Notes under the pieces: model-generated
The model's database searches: none
Told to the model about the DNA's origin: nothing
What the model saw: only the letters and a program-made list of their open reading frames with translations
Shown: positions 36,416-46,453 of the stretch, piece after piece
Position numbering within the stretch: position 1 is the first letter of the stretch
Layout: every line of letters starts with the position of its first letter
Position numbers and translations under genes: made by a program
Assembly (NCBI GenBank): GCA_030247675.1
Contig: JAOTRX010000003.1
Span: forward strand, 62,001-126,000
Origin: Desulforhopalus sp.
Lineage (GTDB): Bacteria > Desulfobacterota > Desulfobulbia > Desulfobulbales > Desulfocapsaceae
Direction: 5' to 3'
Length of the DNA: 64,000 bases

Positions 36416-36450
36416 AGGCGAGTAGATCTTCCATCCCTCTTTGTGCCGGG

Positions 36451-36488
36451 CCACTGGATACTCAAGGCAATTCTTGAGTATCCGGTGG
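36451..36488 (+). repeat. 16-bp stem-loop between ugpB and ugpA
   Basis: Arms 36451-36466 and 36473-36488 pair over 16 bases with a single T-G wobble and a six-base loop (GCAATT). Stem-loops after binding-protein genes often protect the upstream mRNA and lower expression of the permease genes. Confidence 0.8.
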
Positions 36489-36546
36489 TCACCGGTGCAC
36501 TTCCGGCAACCGTTGGCAACGCATTTGGCGATTACCCGGCTATCCT

Positions 36547-37437
36547 ATGATCAAACGTTCCCACTTTAAATCAAACGCCTTGGCCTATCTGCTGATTACT
36601 CCGCAGGTGTTGGTTACGGTGGCATTCTTTTACTGGCCAGCACTCCAGGGACTGTTCCAATCGCTCATGCTCAGCGATCCTTTCGGCCGACGGAGCCAAT
36701 TCGTCTGGTTCGAAAACTTTGTGCGGATATTCACAGATATCCTTTACCTGAAATCGGTAGGCATCACCCTGTTTTTCAGTCTCGCCACCGCTCTCACCAG
36801 TATTGTCTTCGGGATGGCCCTGGGCTGTCTGGCCAACCGGGCCCTGCGGGCCAAGGCGCTGATTCGCACCCTGCTCATCTGGCCGTATGCGGTGGCCCCG
36901 GCTATATCAGGGATTCTCTGGCTGTTTCTCCTCCATCCTTCGTATGGGGTTGTTGCTTATTTTCTCGAAAACGTCGTGGGCATAGATTGGAATCCCTTAT
37001 TGAATGGCAATGACGCCTTGTTTCTGGTGGTGATCGCCAGCGCCTGGAAACAGATCAGCTACAACTTCGTGTTTTTCATGGCCGGGCTGCAGGCCATTCC
37101 CAAATCGTTGATCGAGGCCGCGGCCATTGATGGCGCCGGGCCGCTTCGCCGTTTTTGGGTGATTACCTTTCCCTTGCTGTCACCGACTGTCTTCTTTCTC
37201 ACGGTAATGAACATCATTTACGCCTTCTTTGAAACCTTCGGGGTGATCCATGCGGTCACTCAGGGCGGGCCCGGTGGAGCGACCAATACCCTGGTGTACA
37301 AGGTCTATCAGGATGGTTTCGTCGGCTTGAACATGGGGGCTTCGGCGGCTCAATCGCTGGTGCTGATGGCGCTGATCATTACCGTTACCGTTCTGCAATT
37401 CCGCTTCGTTGAAAAACGAGTCCAGTACACTACGTGA
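36547..37437 (+). CDS. ugpA: sn-glycerol-3-phosphate ABC transporter permease UgpA
   Basis: A 296-residue inner-membrane permease with six helices. The cytoplasmic coupling motif EAAAIDGAGPLRRFWVITFP (about 190) is the EAA loop that contacts the ATPase. It starts with the UgpA-like KSNALAYLLITPQ, and VTQGGPGGATNTLVY is conserved. The start ATG at 36547 has no strong ribosome site. It forms an operon with ugpE, six bases downstream. Confidence 0.92.
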   Translation: MIKRSHFKSNALAYLLITPQVLVTVAFFYWPALQGLFQSLMLSDPFGRRSQFVWFENFVRIFTDILYLKSVGITLFFSLATALTSIVFGMALGCLANRALRAKALIRTLLIWPYAVAPAISGILWLFLLHPSYGVVAYFLENVVGIDWNPLLNGNDALFLVVIASAWKQISYNFVFFMAGLQAIPKSLIEAAAIDGAGPLRRFWVITFPLLSPTVFFLTVMNIIYAFFETFGVIHAVTQGGPGGATNTLVYKVYQDGFVGLNMGASAAQSLVLMALIITVTVLQFRFVEKRVQYTT

Positions 37438-37443
37438 TTCGCT

Positions 37444-38367
37444 ATGATGGTTGAACGTACCCCGATACTTGATACATTCACCTACGTCTTCCTGATGGCG
37501 GGGATCTGCGTTGTCGGTTTTCCTATCTTCTACGCAGTAACCGCCGCCACCCTGCCGCTTGATGAAGTTGCCAAAATTCCGATGCCGTTGATTCCCGGCG
37601 ATCAATTCTGGGTCAACATCCATGCTGCCTGGGATGAAGGGCATCTTGGCCGTCAGTTGGTTAATTCTTTTGTTATGGCCTCGGGCATCACTATCGGCAA
37701 GATAGTGGTGTCCATGCTCGGCGCATTTTCCATCGTGTATTTCAACTATCGCTTCCGCATGGTGGCCTTCGCGACCGTTTTCTGCACCCTGATGTTGCCC
37801 GTCGAGGTCCGTATCCTGCCAACCTATGAAATGGCCGCCAACCTCCTCGGACCGGTGCAATGGCTGGTGGATACCCTGCATCTCAACAGTTTGGCGCAGT
37901 GGCTGGCCGGCAATGATTTTGAGATTGCCCTGGAGTGGAGTCTTTTGAATAGCTATACCGGCCTGATTCTGCCGCTCGTCGCCTCAGCCACCTGCACCTT
38001 TTTGTTCAGGCAGTTTTTTTTGACCATCCCCGAGGAACTCTGCGAGGCGGCAAAGCTTGACGGAGCCTCGCCGATGGTCTTTTTCTGGAAGATTCTCCTG
38101 CCCCTTTCCACCACCAATATTGCCGCCCTGGTGGTCATCGAGTTCGTCTACGGCTGGAACCAGTACCTCTGGCCGCTGCTCATCACCACCAGTCAGGACA
38201 TGACCACCGCGGTTATCGGTCTCAAGGATTTAATTCCCCAGACCGATGATGTACCGATGTGGAATGTTGCTATGGCCGGATCGCTGCTGGTCATGGCACC
38301 CCCGGTCCTGGTGGTGCTACTGATGCAGCGGTGGTTCGTTAAAGGACTTGTCGAACGGGAGAAATAG
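37444..38367 (+). CDS. ugpE: sn-glycerol-3-phosphate ABC transporter permease UgpE
   Basis: The second permease subunit, 307 residues, with six helices. The EAA loop appears as ELCEAAKLDGASPMVFFWK near residue 202, followed by LPLSTTNIAALVVIEF and WNQYLWPLL, all typical of UgpE. Two ATG codons start it at 37444. The last 29 bases overlap the convergent HAD gene. Confidence 0.92.
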   Translation: MMVERTPILDTFTYVFLMAGICVVGFPIFYAVTAATLPLDEVAKIPMPLIPGDQFWVNIHAAWDEGHLGRQLVNSFVMASGITIGKIVVSMLGAFSIVYFNYRFRMVAFATVFCTLMLPVEVRILPTYEMAANLLGPVQWLVDTLHLNSLAQWLAGNDFEIALEWSLLNSYTGLILPLVASATCTFLFRQFFLTIPEELCEAAKLDGASPMVFFWKILLPLSTTNIAALVVIEFVYGWNQYLWPLLITTSQDMTTAVIGLKDLIPQTDDVPMWNVAMAGSLLVMAPPVLVVLLMQRWFVKGLVEREK

Positions 38368-39160
38368 GCCCTGATTCAAGGAGGAAATCGGCCAGTTCGG
38401 AAAAGCCGTCGCCGCCCTCCTGTTCAGTGACCAATGCCGGTTGATGCTCCATTTGCCCGGCGAAACCAAGCACATTGGCTACCCCGACACTGTACGGAAA
38501 GAAGCCGAACATCGGCGCGTCGTTCGGTGAATCACCGGCATAGAGAACCTGCCGGCGTTCCTTTTCAATATCCACGGCAAAGACCTCGGCAAAAAAGCGG
38601 CGGCTCATGGCCAGTTTGTCGTAATCGCCAAACCAGCCATTGACATGGATGGAGCTGACCTTGGCGATGGCACCGGCCCTGGTGAAGCATTCAACAATGG
38701 CCTGAATTGCCTCCCGGCCGAGCGGCGGCACGTCCTCGCAGAAATCGATGGCCAAATCAGCCTCACGATAAGCCTGGTCGGCGGCAACGGCGCTGCCGGG
38801 CACGGTGCGCAATACCTCCTCCTCGATTGCCGCAAGCCGGACCTTATCGGCCAGGCGCTCCTTCTCCTGTTTCCAATAGCGCCGCAGCATGGTTCTTCGC
38901 CCCTCGTCGTAGCGAAAATAGAGGGCGCCGTTTTCCCCCACGACGCCTGCCACTGGCCATTGCCTGGCAATCAGATCGCACCACCCGGCCGGACGGCCGG
39001 TGACCGGAATGACGTGATAACCCGCTTCGGTCAGGCGCCACAGGGCGGCGTATGCCGACGCCGGCAGCTTGCCACCGAGGGTGAGGGTGTCGTCAATGTC
39101 GGTGAGGATATAACGGATTCCCCTGGAGGCGTCAGGGGCCATTGTCCGAAGCGGCTGCAT
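38339..39160 (-). CDS. HAD-superfamily (IIB) phosphatase, MPGP-like
   Basis: This 273-residue protein has HAD motif I DIDDT (about 21-25), motif II in VTGRP, a cap of the C2B type in the middle and motif IV GDSPNDAPMF (about 220). The closest family appears to be mannosyl-3-phosphoglycerate phosphatase-like enzymes; the true substrate is unknown. Its place between ugp and glp genes suggests a role in glycerol-3-phosphate or compatible-solute metabolism. AAGGAG lies ten bases before the ATG at 39160. The 3' end overlaps ugpE by 29 bases. Confidence 0.75.
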   Translation of the reverse strand: MQPLRTMAPDASRGIRYILTDIDDTLTLGGKLPASAYAALWRLTEAGYHVIPVTGRPAGWCDLIARQWPVAGVVGENGALYFRYDEGRRTMLRRYWKQEKERLADKVRLAAIEEEVLRTVPGSAVAADQAYREADLAIDFCEDVPPLGREAIQAIVECFTRAGAIAKVSSIHVNGWFGDYDKLAMSRRFFAEVFAVDIEKERRQVLYAGDSPNDAPMFGFFPYSVGVANVLGFAGQMEHQPALVTEQEGGDGFSELADFLLESGPISPVRQVL

Positions 39161-39187
39161 AGCTTTGTAACTCCTTTTGTGCCTTGA

Positions 39188-40675
39188 TTATTTGCTGAGG
39201 GTCCGTCTGACCGCGTCTTTCCAGCCATTATATTTGCGGATGCGTATTTCCTCGGCCAAGGCCGGGTTGAAACGGGTATCGCGTTTCCAGTCGTTAGCGA
39301 ACTGCTCCGGCGGCGGAAAGAGTCCTTTCTGCAGACCGGCGAGGTAGGCGGCGCCGAGAGCGGTGGTTTCGAGAATCACCGGGCGGTCGACCGGGGCGCT
39401 GAGGATATCGGCAAGAAACTGCATGGTGAAGTTGGAGGCGACCATGCCGCCATCAACGCGCAGCACCGTTTCCCCCATATTGCCCCAGTCGCGACGCATT
39501 GCTTCAAGGAGATCGCGGGTCTGGTAGCAGACCGATTCCAGGGCCGCCTTCGACAATTCGGCGGGTCCGGTTGCCCGGGTCAGGCCGAAAATGGCGCCGC
39601 GGGCATCGGCATCCCAATGCGGTGCGCCGAGGCCGGTGAAGGCCGGTACGAGGTAGACATCCTGGTTGATGTCGGCCTGACGGGCCAGCTTGCCGGTGTC
39701 GGAGGCCGATTCAATCAGTCCCATGGCATCGCGCATCCACTGGACAGCGGCGCCGGCAACAAAGATCGAGCCTTCCAGGGCGTAGGTGGTTTTGCCGGCC
39801 AGGCGGTAGCCGATGGTGGTCAGCAGGCGGTTACGCGACTGGACTGCCTGTTCTCCAGTGTTAAGGACAATGAAGCAGCCGGTGCCGTAGGTCGATTTAA
39901 TCATCCCCGGCTGAAAACAGGCCTGGCCGACGAGGGCTGCCTGCTGATCGCCGGCGATTCCGCCAATGGCGATGGCGCTGCCGAAAAGTGCCGGATCGGT
40001 ACTGCCGAAATCGGCCGACGAGTCGCGCACCTCGGGAAGCAGCGAAGCGGGGATGTCGAAAAGACGCAGCAGCTCTTTGTCCCAGCAGTTGTCATGGATA
40101 TTGAAAAGCATGGTGCGTGAGGCGTTGGTGGCATCGGTGGCGTGTACTTTGCCGCCGGTCAGGCGCCACAGTAAGAAGCTGTCAACGGTGCCGAAGCGCA
40201 GTCTGCCGGTTTCGGCCCTTTCCCGGGCACCCGGGACATGGTCGAGAAGCCATTTGATCTTGGTTCCGGAGAAATAGGAATCAAGGAGCAGCCCGGTTTT
40301 CCTGGTGATCAGCGGATCGTGGCCTGCCGCCCGAAGCTCTGCGCAGAAATCGGAGGTCCGCCGATCCTGCCAGACGATGGCCCTGTGGATCGCTTGTCCC
40401 GAATCGGTATCCCAGATGATCGTTGTCTCCCGTTGATTGGTGATGCCGATGGCGGTGATATCACCTGCGGCAAGACCGGTTTCGGCCAGGGCCCTGCGAC
40501 AGGTGGCAAGGGTGGTGCTCCAAATTTCCTCGGGGTCATGCTCCACCCAGCCGGATTGGGGGAAGAACTGCCGGAACTCTTGCTGGGCGCCGCCGACGAT
40601 CTCCAATCTGTCATTGAAGATAAGGGCGCGGCTGGAGGTGGTTCCCTGGTCGATTGCCAGAATGTGAGAGGCCAT
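39188..40675 (-). CDS. glpK: glycerol kinase
   Basis: GlpK phosphorylates glycerol to sn-glycerol-3-phosphate in the cytoplasm. The 495-residue protein has [12 protein letters not shown] (phosphate-binding, about 6-17), the FGGY N-domain motif and the late signature segment [27 protein letters not shown] near residue 260 and [17 protein letters not shown] are conserved. It follows glpD on the same strand with 50 bases between. Confidence 0.95.
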   Translation of the reverse strand: MASHILAIDQGTTSSRALIFNDRLEIVGGAQQEFRQFFPQSGWVEHDPEEIWSTTLATCRRALAETGLAAGDITAIGITNQRETTIIWDTDSGQAIHRAIVWQDRRTSDFCAELRAAGHDPLITRKTGLLLDSYFSGTKIKWLLDHVPGARERAETGRLRFGTVDSFLLWRLTGGKVHATDATNASRTMLFNIHDNCWDKELLRLFDIPASLLPEVRDSSADFGSTDPALFGSAIAIGGIAGDQQAALVGQACFQPGMIKSTYGTGCFIVLNTGEQAVQSRNRLLTTIGYRLAGKTTYALEGSIFVAGAAVQWMRDAMGLIESASDTGKLARQADINQDVYLVPAFTGLGAPHWDADARGAIFGLTRATGPAELSKAALESVCYQTRDLLEAMRRDWGNMGETVLRVDGGMVASNFTMQFLADILSAPVDRPVILETTALGAAYLAGLQKGLFPPPEQFANDWKRDTRFNPALAEEIRIRKYNGWKDAVRRTLSK

Positions 40676-40725
40676 ATGCTTCTCCTGTCCTGTGGATGGG
40701 CTGCTTGCCGGAAAATGTTCTATCC

Positions 40726-42234
<1,509 letters not shown>

Positions 42235-42336
42235 ATTAACCTCATGACGGGGTGGTTTGTGGGAATTAGCAATTACGGACCAAGTCTTGCCTTCGGTCTC
42301 TTGACTGTCGTGTTGCGTCGTTTCTACCTTGCCCTT

Positions 42337-42365
42337 TTGCAGGGCGATAGAGTATCTGATATAAC
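42337..42365 (+). promoter_or_regulatory. candidate sigma-70-type promoter for the DMT gene
   Basis: TTGCAG (42337-42342), 17 bases, TATAAC (42360-42365). It lies about 120 bases before the DMT start codon. Match to consensus is moderate. Confidence 0.25.
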
Positions 42366-42485
42366 CTTTCGAACCTCAAGTAAATATATCGAAAATCCGT
42401 TAGAGAAACAAATACTGTTACCAACCGCGGCAAATGACAGTACCCACTTTGGGGATTTGCTGCATCGTATCCTATGGAGTATATA

Positions 42486-43388
42486 ATGACGCGCACCCGG
42501 GCGAATCTCCTTCTCGTCTTGACTTCAATGATCTGGGGCAGCAGTTTCGTCGTGCAGCAGATCGGCACCGGTGAACTGGGCACCATCACTTTCACCGGCG
42601 CCCGCTTTCTCGTCGGCGCCCTCGTCGTCCTGCCTTTTGCCCTGCGGCAGATGGGGAGGCTTAGGCAGGAAGGACGGCGGTTTTCACCCTCCGACACCCT
42701 TGGTATAGTTGTTACCGGCTCCATGCTGCTCACTGCGGCGGCGCTGCAGCAGCATGGTATTCTGCGGACCTCCGTCACCAACTCTGGTTTTCTCACTGCC
42801 CTGTACATCCCCCTGGTTCCATTGATTGGACTTATTTTTTTGAAACGCCGGGTTCATTTTGCCATTTGGCCGGCATCGATCGGCTGTTTCGCCGGCACCT
42901 TTATCCTCAGTGGGGCGCAGCATGTCGCTCTGGCTGATGGTGACCTGTGGATTCTTTCCAGCACCCTTTTCTGGGCAATCCATGTCATCCTCGTTGGTAC
43001 CATGGCTGTGCGAACCAAGGCACCGCTGGTGGTGGCCTGCGGGCAGTTTTTGGTGTGTGGGTTCTGCGGTCTCGGCCTTGGCTTTTGCTTTGAATCACCG
43101 ACCGTTCCGCAGATGCTTGGCGCTATCTGGGGAATTCTCTATGTGGGGATTTTTTCGGTTGGCCTGGCTTTCACCCTGCAGGTGGTCGGCCAGCGCTTCA
43201 CGCCACCAGCCGACACAGTGATCATCCTCAGCTCCGAGACGGTTTTCGCGGCCCTTGGCGGTGTGGTATTCCTCGGCGAGCGATTGTCGCCATGGCAGTT
43301 GTCCGGCGCTGCCATCATCCTGGCAAGCATCCTTCTTGCCGAGCTCCTGCCGCTGACCAATATCGGCCGCCCCAGGCCCCTCCAGTAG
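42486..43388 (+). CDS. DMT-family transporter (EamA)
   Basis: A 300-residue membrane protein with two EamA repeats, ten hydrophobic segments, and the start LLLVLTSMIWGSSFVVQQ that is typical of the drug/metabolite transporter superfamily. The second repeat has TPPADTVIILSSETVFAALGG, with the conserved Glu in helix nine. ATG at 42486 with GGAG eight bases upstream was preferred to an ATG at 42474. Substrate is unknown; it stands alone and divergent from glpD. Confidence 0.88.
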   Translation: MTRTRANLLLVLTSMIWGSSFVVQQIGTGELGTITFTGARFLVGALVVLPFALRQMGRLRQEGRRFSPSDTLGIVVTGSMLLTAAALQQHGILRTSVTNSGFLTALYIPLVPLIGLIFLKRRVHFAIWPASIGCFAGTFILSGAQHVALADGDLWILSSTLFWAIHVILVGTMAVRTKAPLVVACGQFLVCGFCGLGLGFCFESPTVPQMLGAIWGILYVGIFSVGLAFTLQVVGQRFTPPADTVIILSSETVFAALGGVVFLGERLSPWQLSGAAIILASILLAELLPLTNIGRPRPLQ

Positions 43389-43435
43389 ACAGAAGGGCCG
43401 TGGGTGCAAGCGCGTGGCTATGCAGGCCATAGATC

Positions 43436-43489
43436 ATTTATACCGCAAGGGCATACGTTTCGATTGCGCAGACAAGCTGCTCAACTCAT
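43436..43489 (-). repeat. dispersed stem-loop repeat, copy C
   Basis: On the minus strand, stem TTGAGCAG (43484-43477), five-base loop, CTGCGCAA (43471-43464), then TCGAAACGTATGCCCTTGCG and GGTATAAA. It begins only a few bases after the msrAB stop codon on the sense strand. Confidence 0.75.
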
Positions 43490-43491
43490 CT

Positions 43492-44568
43492 TTAACGAAA
43501 CAGGGCAGTGAACTCCTGAAAGCCTTCCTCCGCCAGTTTTTCAGCCGGGATAAAGCGTAACGACGCGGAATTGATGCAATACCGCAGTCCGGTTGGCGCC
43601 GGGCCGTCGTCAAAGACATGGCCCAGGTGCGAATTACCCTTCTTGCTGCGCACCTCAGTCCTGACCGTAAACCACGACTTGTCGGAACGTTCAACAATAT
43701 TGTCCTTTACCAGCGGTTGGGTAAAACTCGGCCAGCCCGTTTTCGAATCAAATTTGTCGGTTGAGCTAAACAGGGGTTCGCCGGAGACGATATCGACGTA
43801 GATGCCGGACGCCTCGTTGTTCCAGTAGGCATTGTCAAAAGGCGGCTCGGTTCCTTCTTCCTGAGTTACCTTATACTGCAGGGGTGTGAGCCGGCTGCGC
43901 AAATCCTCCGCCTTGTTGTCCTGTACCATAGTGATCTCCTTTCCCTGCCAGTATTTTTTCAGGAAATCGTCCCGTCCGGAACCGTTTCGGTAGTAGCTGT
44001 AACGGATTGGATTGTTTTTATAGTAATCCTGGTGGTATTCCTCCGCCGGCCAGAATTCCTGGGCCGGTTCAATGGGTGTTACAATAGGTCTGGCGAAGAT
44101 AGCGCTTTTTGCCAGGTTGTCCTTTGATTCCTCAGCCAGCTTTTTCTGAACGTCGTTGTAATAAAAAATCCCGGAAATATAGGAATGACCCCGGTCAACA
44201 AACTGGCCTCCGCCATCGGTCGGGTCGATCTGCCGCCAGAAGGTGTCGAGAAGTTGCTGGTAGGATATCTTTTGCGGGTCGAAGATGATCCGCACCACTT
44301 CAATGTGTCCACCGGTACCGTAGTCCTGGTAGGTTGGATTTTTACTGTTGCCTCCGGAATAGCCGGAGGTTACTGAGATCACCCCATCCAGGACCTCGAA
44401 GGGTTTTTCCATACACCAAAAACAGCCGCCGGCAAAGAGGGCGATTTCGGTGGTACGAGGGGTGGCAGGTGCTTTCGCCGGCGCTGTTGTGTCGGCGATT
44501 CCGGTAATCACCCCGGCAAGAAAGAGGGTGGTGGTAATACTGAGTAGGATCAGGAGAGAAGTCTTCAT
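43492..44568 (-). CDS. msrAB: exported bifunctional peptide methionine sulfoxide reductase MsrA-MsrB
   Basis: The 358-residue protein repairs oxidised methionine in proteins, with MsrA acting on S-sulfoxides and MsrB on R-sulfoxides. A signal peptide (about 1-25) suggests a periplasmic site. MsrA (about 42-195) has GCFWC with Cys49, the nucleophile. MsrB (about 225-358) has GWPSF and RYCIN with catalytic Cys331; the four zinc-binding cysteines of the other MsrB type are absent, and SKTGWPSF takes the place of the CG pair. MsrA-B order is common. Confidence 0.93.
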   Translation of the reverse strand: MKTSLLILLSITTTLFLAGVITGIADTTAPAKAPATPRTTEIALFAGGCFWCMEKPFEVLDGVISVTSGYSGGNSKNPTYQDYGTGGHIEVVRIIFDPQKISYQQLLDTFWRQIDPTDGGGQFVDRGHSYISGIFYYNDVQKKLAEESKDNLAKSAIFARPIVTPIEPAQEFWPAEEYHQDYYKNNPIRYSYYRNGSGRDDFLKKYWQGKEITMVQDNKAEDLRSRLTPLQYKVTQEEGTEPPFDNAYWNNEASGIYVDIVSGEPLFSSTDKFDSKTGWPSFTQPLVKDNIVERSDKSWFTVRTEVRSKKGNSHLGHVFDDGPAPTGLRYCINSASLRFIPAEKLAEEGFQEFTALFR

Positions 44569-45042
44569 AGTTGCTCCGTCGGTGTTATGAGAAAGATCGA
44601 ATCCGATAGATCATTGCGGTTTTCTGGGAAAGAGTAGCTCCATCTAGCATGGCCTTGGTGGCCTTGGAGTGATACGAAGACGATAAGCAGTTTTATGAAT
44701 GGGAGAAAGGGGGGCGATGCTGAGGAGGCGGGAGGCAGGCAAGCAGCCTGTCGTTATTGCCGGCAAATGCACCATGTAAAGGCACGTAAAGCTAGTGGAA
44801 AGGACCTGTTTCAGGGGATGGGCCGCAGATTCATAAATTTTGATAACATATAGATATTGTGGCTAATTATAACTAGACATCGACCCGACATGGGCAAGAT
44901 ATCAGGCCAAATCGAGACCGATTCATCCGGATGTCCACTAGGATGATTGTGGTTTCTGACGTATACAGGAGTCATGAAAGGAAGTTACTCGCGCAGTGCA
45001 AGCAATCTCTCATGGAAGGAAAAAATCAGGGAGGAACATACA
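44569..45042. other. intergenic region, no gene seen
   Basis: About 470 bases between msrAB (leftward) and the glycine-zipper gene (rightward) should hold both promoters. It is AT-rich near 44830-44880. I saw no reliable promoter pair or repeat. Confidence 0.4.
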
Positions 45043-45558
45043 ATGAAACTCATGAAGAAAATGCAATTAGCAGTAGTGGCCATCGCTTTGACCGGGACAA
45101 TGATTTTTGAAGCTAAGGCCCAGGATAGGAGCCTTGATGCAATGCTGGTGGGTGCAGGCGGTGGCGCACTGGTCGGCCAGGCCATAGGCCGGGATGCCAA
45201 GGCTACCCTTATTGGTACGGCGGTGGGTGGGGCACTTGGCTTAATGGTCGGCAATGAGATGGAGAGAGGTTATGATAGTGGGTACCGCACGACCCAGGCC
45301 GCGGTATTTTTCCCTCCGCCACCACCCATCCCGCCATTGGTTTTTTCTTATAACCATCGTGATCATCGGGATGGGTATCGACCACACCATCGGCCGTCCC
45401 GGGTTTGCTGGGAGGAGGTCGTGACGGTTGAAAGACGGCATGGACGATACCGGGATGTGACAAGGACTGTTTGCCGTGATGACAGGGACAGAGGGAGGTG
45501 GCGAGACCATCATCGTGGCCATTGGCGAGGTGACCGCTACGACAGGCATTCATGGTAA
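45043..45558 (+). CDS. exported glycine-zipper protein, His/Arg-rich C-terminus
   Basis: The 171-residue product has a signal peptide (about 1-26, ending EAKA-Q), then a glycine-zipper 2TM segment, LVGAGGGALVGQAIGRD and LIGTAVGGALGLMVGNE (about 35-75). A proline run (FFPPPPPIPP) and a C-terminal part rich in His, Arg and Asp follow, with two cysteines in CWEEVVTVERRHGRYRDVTR and VCRDD. It resembles outer-membrane SlyB/YMGG-type proteins. GGAGGAA precedes the ATG at 45043. The His-rich end may bind metal. Confidence 0.75.
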   Translation: MKLMKKMQLAVVAIALTGTMIFEAKAQDRSLDAMLVGAGGGALVGQAIGRDAKATLIGTAVGGALGLMVGNEMERGYDSGYRTTQAAVFFPPPPPIPPLVFSYNHRDHRDGYRPHHRPSRVCWEEVVTVERRHGRYRDVTRTVCRDDRDRGRWRDHHRGHWRGDRYDRHSW

Positions 45559-45563
45559 AACAA

Positions 45564-45614
45564 GCTGAGTTGTGCAGCTAGTCTGCTCAAACGAAACGAT
45601 GCTCTTTTGGAATA
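45564..45614 (+). repeat. dispersed stem-loop repeat, copy D
   Basis: Stem TTGTGCAG (45570-45577), five-base loop, CTGCTCAA (45583-45590) and tail ACGAAACGATGCTCTTTTGG. Starts six bases after the glycine-zipper stop codon on the sense strand. Confidence 0.72.
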
Positions 45615-45666
45615 GGCAGTTGTGCAATAATAAACAAATCGTTTGGACAATTTAAAAGCATTCTGG

Positions 45667-45713
45667 GGCCGTAAAGAAATTTGGAAAAATGGCAGGATTA
45701 TTTCTTTACGGCC
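45667..45713. repeat. 14-bp perfect inverted repeat
   Basis: GGCCGTAAAGAAAT at 45667-45680 pairs perfectly with 45700-45713 across a 19-base loop. It could be a terminator-like hairpin or the ends of a very small element. Confidence 0.7.
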
Positions 45714-45941
45714 TCTAAATACCATTAAAGCACCAGAGTGATACACAGAGGGCTAGGGATCGGGGCGGGCAGTCAAATCGCGACGATTTCTGGCCTTTTT
45801 TACGTGGTACAAGAGTTGAAAAAATAGCTGATCTGGGTATGGTAAAGATGTATCGCGGGGCGATACTCAACCGGAAAGGAAGCTGGGTTGGTGTTATCCC
45901 CCTCCAGAAATTGGAGCAATTTTAAGGAGTAGTTGCCGAAG

Positions 45942-46316
45942 ATGCTACACCGAATACTTGCCGATTTGGTCGTGCTGGTGCACCTGTTCTTCATAATCTT
46001 CGTTGTGACAGGGGGCTTTGCCGCCTATTTTTGGAGTTGGCGACTGATCCTGCTGCATCTGCCGGCTGCTGTATGGGGGGTATATATCGAATTCTCCGGC
46101 AACATCTGCCCGCTGACGCCACTTGAGAATTATCTCCGCCAATTGGCAGGCCAAGAGGGGTATTCGGCCGGCTTTGTTGAGCACTATCTGGTTCCGGTTA
46201 TTTATCCGGTCGGGTTGACCCGCGAAATCCAGGTTGTCCTAGGTCTGTTCGTTCTTGTTGTGAATCTGGCTGCCTATGCTTTTATCCTCAGAAGGATCAG
46301 AACACAGCGCTCTTGA
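45942..46316 (+). CDS. DUF2784 membrane protein
   Basis: The 124-residue inner-membrane protein has a DUF2784 pattern: LADLVVLVHLFFIIFVV, then WRLILLHLPAAVWGVYIEFSG, CPLTPLENYLR and a final helix (LGLFVLVVNLAAYAFIL). Function unknown. ATG at 45942 is 12 bases from AAGGAG; an in-frame TTG at 45933 is too close to it. A strong hairpin (46397-46425) follows at some distance. Confidence 0.82.
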   Translation: MLHRILADLVVLVHLFFIIFVVTGGFAAYFWSWRLILLHLPAAVWGVYIEFSGNICPLTPLENYLRQLAGQEGYSAGFVEHYLVPVIYPVGLTREIQVVLGLFVLVVNLAAYAFILRRIRTQRS

Positions 46317-46396
46317 AAGACTAACCAATGGCGGAAGGGACGGCTTTGAAGGGGATGGCGGAGGTGTGGGAGGCAAGGGATGCGGCATAACCGGCA

Positions 46397-46425
46397 GTGC
46401 AGTGCGGCTCCTCTCCGCACTGCAC
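46397..46425. terminator. convergent hairpin, probable bidirectional terminator
   Basis: GTGCAGTGCGG (46397-46407) pairs perfectly with CCGCACTGCAC (46415-46425), loop seven bases, between the convergent DUF2784 and Cache-HAMP genes. No T-run follows on either side, so termination efficiency is uncertain. Confidence 0.55.
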
Positions 46426-46453
46426 CTTCTCACCGCAAGCTTTCGAATGTTTG

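Larger units (their letters stand above)
45559..45941. other. intergenic region with two repeats, no clear gene
   Basis: It contains copy D of the stem-loop repeat and, further on, an inverted repeat with 14-base arms (45667-45713). The remainder (45740-45930) shows no frame with support. Confidence 0.5.
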
